A stretch of DNA of 64,000 nt from Plotosus lineatus (taxonomy: Eukaryota > Chordata > Actinopteri > Siluriformes > Plotosidae): NCBI GenBank assembly GCA_024760905.1, contig CM045745.1:17115282-17179281 (forward strand). The letters are read 5' to 3'. Under the pieces are notes generated by a model that did no database searches, was not told the origin of the DNA, and saw only the letters and a list, made by a program, of their open reading frames with translations. Position numbers and translations under genes: made by a program. Within the stretch, counting starts at the first letter, position 1. Each line of letters begins with the position of its first letter. Of this stretch, positions 41,801 through 64,000 are shown one piece after another.

Positions 41801-44359
41801 AAACTCTCCTTCCAAACAGTAAGTCCCTCCCTCCCTCCTCCTCCCACTCCATTCCATCAAGCCGTCAACTACCATCACAAAGGTAAATAAAACGACTTTA
41901 TTATACAGTACAGTTTATTTCTTTAATTACAATACAAGAGCACATTTATTATACATAAAATAAGGTATATTTTTGTGTAGTTTTAAGGCTTATTTAGTAG
42001 AAAATTATGTTTTATGGGGACCTGGGAACGGATTATTCTCATTTTAATGGTTTCTTATGGGAAATAAATGTTCGGAAGATGAACTTTTCGCCTCACACAC
42101 ACTTTCTAGGAACCAATTATGTTCGTGAGCAGAGGTATCACTGTATATAACTGTAGAATATTACTATTTATAAGCTCAGGAGGGCTGCATTTTGTTCAGT
42201 TCAGTTCATTTTCTGTACCTGCTTAATCCTAATTTGGGTCACGGGGAGGCTGGTGCCCATCCCAGCCAACTTCAGGCGAGGGCAGAGTACACCCTGGACA
42301 GCTCGCCAGGCCATCACAGGGCGGAAACACACTGACGGCTTTGCAGCCTACCCTTGTCGAAAGTCAGCAATGGTTCTTTTACATGCCTCACACCATAGAC
42401 AGTGAGAGACATGGCCGGCCTTTGATAACCCAGTTAGCTGCACTGGGAGGGACAGTGACAACCTTGTGGAGAGTGGGACTCGAACCCCCAACCTTTGGAT
42501 CAGCGATCCAGCGCCCTATACCACTAGACCACCACAGCATTTTGATGTTTATATAAAAGAACAGTTTTGGGAGAGACATGAAGACGTCTTTTCATAAAGT
42601 AACAAAGGAGCATTTGCCGTTAATTTGGCAATAGTCTTCAGAAATTCTTATATATGTCACACTGCTTAATATCAGAGCAATCTGGATGTCAGCTGTCAAT
42701 CAATATGGATGTCAGCTGCAGATGCCCAGTTCTTTATAGCTGTGGCAACACAGTTCAGAAACACGGTTAAATCTCAGAAACATTAAGTAGGCAGAAGGTA
42801 ACTGATCAGACATACAGTATGTATTGACTAAAGTACAGATATTGTGGGCAAATCATAACCATATAATATGAGGCAAGCAAAATCTATACACAGTAGATCA
42901 ATATCAAACTTGGAATCAGTGACCAGCACCTTACTACCAGGCCACCACTGCCCTAAGGTTTCAGCAGTTCAGCAAATAAATTAATGAGAATACGGGAAAA
43001 GAGGTGAAGAAGCGTGTGCAGGCAGGTTGGAATGGTTGGAGAAAAGTGTCCGGTGTGATAGGAAGGTATCGGCAAGAATGAAAGGAAAAGTGTACAAGAC
43101 GGTGTTGAGGCCAACGATGTTGTATGGGTTAGAAACAGTGGCCCTGCGGAACAGACAGGAGGCAGAGCTGGAGGTAGCAGAGATGAAAATGTTGAGGTTC
43201 TCTTTGGGAGTAACGAGGATGGATAGGATCAGGAATGAGCACATCAGAGGGACAGCACATGTAAGACGTTTTGGAGACAAAGTCAGAGAGGCTAGATTGA
43301 GATGGTTTGGACATGTACAGAGGAGGGATAGTGAGTATATTGGTAATAGGATGCTGAGGCTGGAACTACCAGGCAAAAGGCCTAGAGGAAGACCAAAGAG
43401 ACGATTCATGGATGTGGTGAAGGAGGACATGAAGGTCGTTGGCGTAAGAGAAGAAGATGCAGAGGATAGGGTGAGATGGAGGCAGATGATTCGCTGTGGC
43501 GACCCCTGAAGGGAAAAGCCGAAAGGAAAAGAAGAAGACATTTCAACGCATTTAAATAATTCCTACATCACACTGTATTTATATTTCTGTCAATCCCATG
43601 TCAAACATATATTTTTTCTTTCTTTATTTTCTTTGATTATTCAATATAGTGGTATGAAATGGAGGAGTTTCCTACTATCCTGACTCTGTACCTGAAGAGA
43701 TTTTACTTTGACTACAACGTGATGAGGACTGTAAAGAATCACTGCAGTGTGAACATTCCTTTGAAACTGTCTTCAAGTAAATGGTACACTGAACTGCCTG
43801 TAAGTAGAACTTTTTTCAGCCTACAACTGAACCTAAATACTGTACATATCAACATTAATGCATTAACTGGAAAATTATTGCAATCATTTTTTATATTTAT
43901 TTTACAGAAAACCTCTGTTCAGTATGCAGCTTCTTTATTACTCTGTATTTTATATGTGTACACTTTTGTCCTACAGAATGTTGAATATGAGCTTTATGCA
44001 GTTATTAACCACTTCGGAGAAGAAAGTGGAGGACACTACAATGCCGACATCAAATCCTTTGAGGATGAGGAGTGGTACTGCTTTGATGACTCTTCTGTCA
44101 CAAAGGTAATACAAAAATATTATTTTCTTGGTTTTATTTGTGGCTACGTGTAGTACTGTATTTTAATTCATCTCTTGCTTTATTACAGGGTTTGAGATTC
44201 AGGATTCAGAGTCATGTCAATGAGTGTGTACACTATAGTCAGTTTCACACATCAGAAAACATATACATTTTTTTGACAATTCTCTGTGAACTATCTTTGT
44301 TTTGTTTTTACTTTTGCAGGTCCCAGGTCGCCTATGTTCTCATGTACAAAAGTAAGTAA
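28097..44359 (+). CDS. Ubiquitin-specific protease (USP, C19 family) domain, ten exons
   Basis: Exons: 28097-28185, 28428-28550, 39512-39639, 39753-39823, 39943-40065, 40177-40272, 43650-43799, 43977-44105, 44189-44223, 44320-44351. Phases fit throughout and encode about 325 residues. The Cys box [12 protein letters not shown] gives catalytic Cys51. [13 protein letters not shown] lies in the middle. The His box GGHYNADI gives His280, and WYCFDDSSV gives the third residue at Asp298 (by analogy with USP7). [11 protein letters not shown] ends the fold. A YCKDCG half zinc ribbon is present. USPs cleave ubiquitin or ubiquitin-like proteins from targets; the style is closest to USP47-like fish proteins. 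The start [10 protein letters not shown] was chosen among in-frame ATGs 28088, 28097 and 28130. If the last intron is retained, translation stops at 44357-44359; if spliced, it continues into plakin exons. The intron after the Cys-box exon is 11 kb. Confidence 0.87.
29716..30005 (+). mobile_element. tRNA-derived SINE, family E, inserted in the LINE
   Basis: tRNA-like head (GGTGGTTTAGTGGTTAGGGT; box B GAGTTCGAATCCCAC) and a body with AGCGTCCCATCCAGG and GGCCTGAAGAGCCGCTCTGG. It is flanked by TGTGGGCAATGATAG (29701-29715) and CGTGGGCAATGATAG (30006-30020), a 15-bp target duplication with one mismatch. Confidence 0.88.
32002..32253 (+). mobile_element. SINE family A, headless, inserted in the LINE
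   Basis: Flanked by CTACATTCTAACCCTC (31986-32001) and CTACGTTCTAACCCTC (32254-32269). It starts inside the body (CCCCCAGTGCAGC) and keeps the RTE-type tail and (ACAG)n end, so it is a 5'-truncated insertion. Confidence 0.88.
32936..33575. other. USP intron with SINE family B tail
   Basis: AT-rich sequence. A family B tail (CCCTGTGATAGCTTGGCAAG to CTAATTAG, then GAAT repeats at 33420-33448) lies at about 33300-33448. Left flank of RTE copy C: TGTAGGCCTAAAAT at 33562-33575. Confidence 0.6.
33576..35380 (-). mobile_element. RTE-clade LINE, copy C
   Basis: Minus strand, flanked by TGTAGGCCTAAAAT (33562-33575) and TGTTGGCCTAAAAT (35381-35394). Its RT half is nearly open: [17 protein letters not shown], then [59 protein letters not shown] and [12 protein letters not shown]. 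About 50 bp at its 5' side (35331-35380) are not part of the family. Frame breaks at about 34470 and 34780 inactivate it. Confidence 0.9.
35545..36945 (-). pseudogene. hAT-type transposase remnant with BED-like zinc finger
   Basis: From about 36929, [14 protein letters not shown] leads into a BED-like finger ([22 protein letters not shown]), then the hAT core ([36 protein letters not shown]) and a C-terminal piece (35737-36099, [20 protein letters not shown]). A run of nine T (36458-36466, plus strand) shifts the frame between the first two pieces. The C-terminal hATC dimer region is not clear. Terminal repeats were not identified. Confidence 0.6.
37194..37212. repeat. Short perfect inverted repeat
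   Basis: AATCGGGAGACTCCCGATT forms a 9-bp stem with one central base, in a stretch rich in GGGAGA motifs (37120-37225), probably the end of a hAT-like element. Confidence 0.6.
37532..38200 (+). mobile_element. SINE family A interrupted by SINE family B
   Basis: A family A copy (37532-37716, head GGCAGTGGTGACCTGGTGG) breaks off at TTTTCATAATG. A well-preserved family B copy (37717-37990, GGCGGCACGGTGGCGTAGTG with box B GGTTTGATTCCCGG) and an AAAT run follow. Then family A sequence resumes (AAAGAGTAGGCTGCATAGCC) and passes into a family B tail (38075-38190). Confidence 0.75.
38640..38892. repeat. Degenerate TCTGCCTGAATC repeats and (GT)n microsatellite
   Basis: About five diverged units near TCTG(C/T)CTGAATCAATGTG at 38640-38735, then GT repeats at 38807-38892 with a single GGG interruption, then CATG repeats. 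Confidence 0.7.
40780..41350. mobile_element. Probable non-autonomous hAT-like element
   Basis: The right end (GGGGGCGCCACAGAAAATAA then TTGCGAAGCACTGC at about 41333-41346) has the CAGTGCTTCGCA style of fish hAT termini read inward. No transposase is present and the left end is uncertain (near 40785). Confidence 0.35.
41361..42143 (+). mobile_element. Tigger/pogo element, internally deleted
   Basis: Inverted ends CAGTCAAACCTCGGCTGACG and (inverted) CAGTGATACCTCTGCTCACG match at 19 of 23 positions including the next three bases. TA flanks both ends (41359-41360, 42144-42145). From ATG 41622 a 56-codon frame reads [20 protein letters not shown], then [17 protein letters not shown], the CENP-B-type HTH start of a Tigger transposase. 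The catalytic part has been deleted. Confidence 0.85.
42195..42537 (-). mobile_element. SINE family A head and body with family B tail
   Basis: The minus strand carries a complete family A head (box A and B intact) and body to GACGGCTTTGCAGCC-like sequence. It then ends in the family B tail (GGGTGTACTCTGCCCTCGCC, then GGATTAAGCAGGTACAGAAA-like) in place of the RTE-like tail. Confidence 0.75.
42992..43536 (+). mobile_element. RTE-clade LINE, copy D, 3' end
   Basis: About 545 bp from GGGAAAAGAGGTGAAGAAGC to GAAAAGAAGAAG. One frame (43027-43509) is open through the C-terminal region: [34 protein letters not shown] and RCGDP stop. This open 160-codon frame suggests a fairly recent insertion. It lies in the USP intron before exon 43650. 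Confidence 0.9.
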
Positions 44360-44360
44360 A

Positions 44361-44366
44361 AATAAA
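44361..44366 (+). terminator. AATAAA directly after the retained-intron stop
   Basis: Follows TAA at 44357-44359. If used it would end a short USP-only transcript; otherwise it is an intronic chance match. Confidence 0.3.
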
Positions 44367-44756
44367 CCCTTCACGCCCAGCAAGTAAAACCCTTTCAACC
44401 TGAATAATTCACCACGATATACGTCATCGTGTTCTATAACTGGTTAATTTTAGCACAACTATACGTATACAGTATATGAACAATTATGTGTCCTGATTAG
44501 CCAGCATATCAGATACTAGACACTAGGATTTCAGTTCATATATAGTAAGTAGAGAAAATCGAACATTTGAAACCGTCAGACTAAAGACAAATAAACCGTC
44601 TGGCTTTTATTACCTCTGCCACACTTTACATAACACGCGATTTCGACCCTGCAGTGGACTAGAAAGCTGTATCCAGCCTTTGCCAGGAATCAGCTATGAT
44701 GAGCTCCAGTCTCACTGTAACCCTAATAAAGAATTAAATGGTCTATGAAATGAAAA

Positions 44757-45335
44757 TGCTATGGGTTGTATAGTGGTCAGTACGTCTGCCTCACCACAAG
44801 AAGGTCTGGGTTTGATTCCCAGCTGGGGCATTTCTGTGTGGAATTTGCTTGTTTTGTTTTCCCTGTGCTAGTGTTGGGTTTCTTCTGGGCGCTGTGGTTT
44901 CCTCCCACAGTCCAAAAACATGCACGGTAGGTAAAACTGGGGATTTAGCTCAGTTGGTAGAGCGTCCGCTTTATCCTCCGGAAGGTCGGAGTTCGAATCT
45001 CGCCGCGTCATACCATAAGACGTTAAAATTTGGGAGTTGTTGCTTCCTGCTTGGTGCTCAGCATCAAAAGGATAGAACAACGCAATATTCTCATACACAT
45101 TGAGCATACGCGTGTATGAATAATGCGCTATACAAGCATCCATAGTAATAATAATAATAATAATAATTGGATGTTACAAATTACCCCTAGGTGTGAGTGT
45201 GACTGGTTATGTAAGTGTTGGCCTTGCAAATGGCCTGGGGAGCTGTCCAGTATGTACCCTGCCCAGAGTCGGCTGACATGGGTGCCAGTCTACCCACGAC
45301 CCTAATTAGGATTAAGTGGCTTAGGAAATGATATA
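44757..45335 (+). mobile_element. SINE family B interrupted by another SINE
   Basis: Family B head and body at 44757-44935 (TATAGTGGTCAGTACGTC; GGGTTTGATTCCCAGC) resume at 45170-45335 (CAAATTACCCCTAGGTGTGA to CTAATTAGGATTAAGTGG). The gap holds the SINE at 44938-45168. Confidence 0.8.
44938..45168 (+). mobile_element. tRNA-derived SINE, family C, nested
   Basis: Head GGGGATTTAGCTCAGTTGGT with box B GAGTTCGAATCTC is nearly tRNA-like over about 72 bp. It continues without a terminator into a SINE body (TTGTTGCTTCCTGCTTGG) and ends in (ATA)n. It is not a tRNA gene because the 3' acceptor half does not pair and the body continues. Confidence 0.75.
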
Positions 45336-46015
45336 ACACTGTTTTGCGACAGTTTTTTTGTTGTCTGGTCTCCCTCTGAGATGGACATACACCTGTTCTA
45401 TGAGCACCACGACTCAGCAGCTATCAGATCAACTTTCCTGGAATTCATGGTAATGGTCTTCCTTGATGGCATTGGTCTTATTCAGCAGGATAACAGCAAA
45501 ACTATAGTGCTCCATACTGATACAAATGTTGGAAAGCCTTGAGCTCGATTTGTTGTCGCAAACACAGGAAACCTAATACAGTATATAGTTCGTGTCAACT
45601 TCGTTGGTGCTGAGTGAGCTTGAAACTTGCAGCTTATTCTCTTACTTTGCATATGCATGTTTATGTAATCTTATACATGGAAACATTTTTGGAGTTACAC
45701 TCTTGTGCAGTGACTTCATATTAGTACACACTGTCATACTGCAAAAAAAATTCAGAAATAGTTATAGGAACACGACAAAGAGTTCAAGGTATTGACTTGG
45801 CCGCAAAAATCCCCATTAGACTGGACTGTGGCCTGTGCTGGACAAAAAAGTCTAATTCATGGAGGCGAATCCTTGCAACCTGCAGGACTTAAAGCATCTG
45901 CTGCTAATGTCTTGGTACAAGACACCACAGCACAACCTGAGAGCTGGGGTTAGGTGGGGGCTGGGGATAGTCTACTATGATCTATTTTTGTTGATTTTTT
46001 TCTGTTGAAACCAGA
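45336..46015. other. Intronic, possible mariner-like scraps
   Basis: At 45395-45560 one frame contains LIQQDNSKT and at about 45880-45935 NLQDLKHLLLMSWYKTPQ, both reminiscent of Tc1/mariner catalytic regions, but too short and broken to classify. Confidence 0.3.
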
Positions 46016-46400
46016 GATCGCACATTTGAATCCAGGTTAATGCCACAGTCATCTTGGACCGGGAGTCCATGGGAGCTAGTTGGTCGAGCTCTCATGGAAG
46101 AGAAGGGTGACATATGCTTATTTCCTTGTCACTCACAGTGATCAGCAGCCAATCATGGGCATCTGTGAGCTCATTTGTATGAAAGGCAAAAAGTGCTTTA
46201 CCTCTGAGCGTCCCCAAATACGCATGGCTCTGCAGTGCGAAATAAGGCAGGTGGCTAGCATTGCATGTCACGGGGTGGGGGTGAGGTATGTGGGTGGGGG
46301 GTTAGAGGTCATAGAAGGCACTACTTGGTGGGTGTTAATCGGTATGACTAAATTATGTAGAAATTGGGGGAAAATCCAAAAAAAAAAAAGATTGTTCATT
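46016..46400 (+). mobile_element. Dispersed repeat, family D, copy 1
   Basis: Shares long blocks with 53745-54120, for example GCCAATCATGGGCATCTGTG, GAGCTCATT and TGGTTGAGCTCTCATG-like. A tRNA-like start is possible but unclear. Confidence 0.6.
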
Positions 46401-46537
46401 ATTGACTATTTTTAATTTTACATTGAATTGAAAGTGCATAGATTAATCTTCAGCATAATTACGATTTATATTTGCTATTATTTTACAACATAATCTTGAT
46501 GTAAATTAGATTTTTTTTGTGTCCTTTTGTTGAGTAG

Positions 46538-63697
<17,160 letters not shown>

Positions 63698-64000
63698 GTA
63701 AAAGTTAAAGTATGAAGCAAAATTTTTCATGTCAGTACCGCTACATTTTTACTATACAGCATGTAATTTTTTATCGATATGTAAAGTCTAAATAAAATAC
63801 GTAACCACTTCAATCTAATCTTACTGATCATAACACTTACAGGGGGAGGTTTTCAAACGGTGGGTTGTATGAGAACATGCAGGTAGGGTATAGGTGAAAA
63901 TAAGACTTTTAGATCTGGCAATATTTCTCCAATTTATAAGAGGTATTTGCTCATTATGACCCAGGATGAGTTATACATAATAAGAAATATACTCACAGGA
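63698..64000. other. Start of the next plakin intron
   Basis: Begins with the donor GTAAAAGT after the exon at 63493-63697. No further exon is visible before the window ends. Confidence 0.6.

Noticed and set aside
44189..44223. Direct splice of the exon ending at 44105 to GTC at 44327
   Set aside because: It keeps frame but leaves no residues between the last USP strands; inclusion of the 35-bp exon 44189-44223 fits both splice sites and the expected USP spacing.
44938..45010. tRNA-like gene with good A and B boxes
   Set aside because: The acceptor stem does not close and the sequence runs on into a SINE body and an ATA tail, so it is a SINE head.

Overview
The window is a stretch of vertebrate nuclear DNA, almost certainly from a teleost fish. 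The genes are split by GT-AG introns, and the introns are packed with transposon families typical of teleosts: Tc1-like elements, an RTE-type LINE whose 3' end carries GAA repeats, tRNA-derived SINEs, an L2 tail, Tigger, hAT and mariner relics, and long TG/TA microsatellites. I cannot name the species.

Four host transcription units are visible. (1) Positions 1-4838, plus strand: the C-terminal part of a ZNF638-like (NP220/matrin family) nuclear protein, with an acidic VTVDEV repeat region and a final matrin-type zinc finger. (2) Positions 11105-24970, minus strand: a complete four-exon RBR-type E3 ubiquitin ligase of 264 residues. (3) Positions 25537-25985, plus strand: a complete two-exon ubiquitin-like protein of 94 residues with a Gly-Gly-Gly followed by a short tail. 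It lies head to head with the E3, and each gene has a consensus interferon-stimulated response element about 40 bp upstream of its ATG. (4) From 28097, plus strand: a ubiquitin-specific protease (USP) with catalytic Cys, His and Asp in place. Its exons run phase-consistently into a downstream series of plakin-type spectrin-repeat and SH3 exons that continue past the right edge.

Units 2-4 look like a local ubiquitin-pathway module: modifier, E3 ligase and deconjugating protease, with interferon-type promoter sites on at least two of them. The most unusual feature is the apparent USP-plakin fusion. Twenty-three exons keep the reading frame across every predicted splice junction (884 codons so far), although a retained-intron stop codon and an AATAAA just after the USP domain leave open two separate products.

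The rest is mobile DNA. Seven loci of one RTE-clade LINE are present, three with recognisable target-site duplications. A tRNA-derived SINE (here family A) shares its 3' end with that LINE, and some copies carry instead the 3' end of a second SINE-like family (family B). Two copies of a second LINE, one CR1/L2-like LINE, two Tc1-like elements, several short TIR elements with TA duplications, one element with arms of about 100 bp, and degraded mariner, hAT, THAP and Tigger coding pieces complete the picture. Many are nested in each other.
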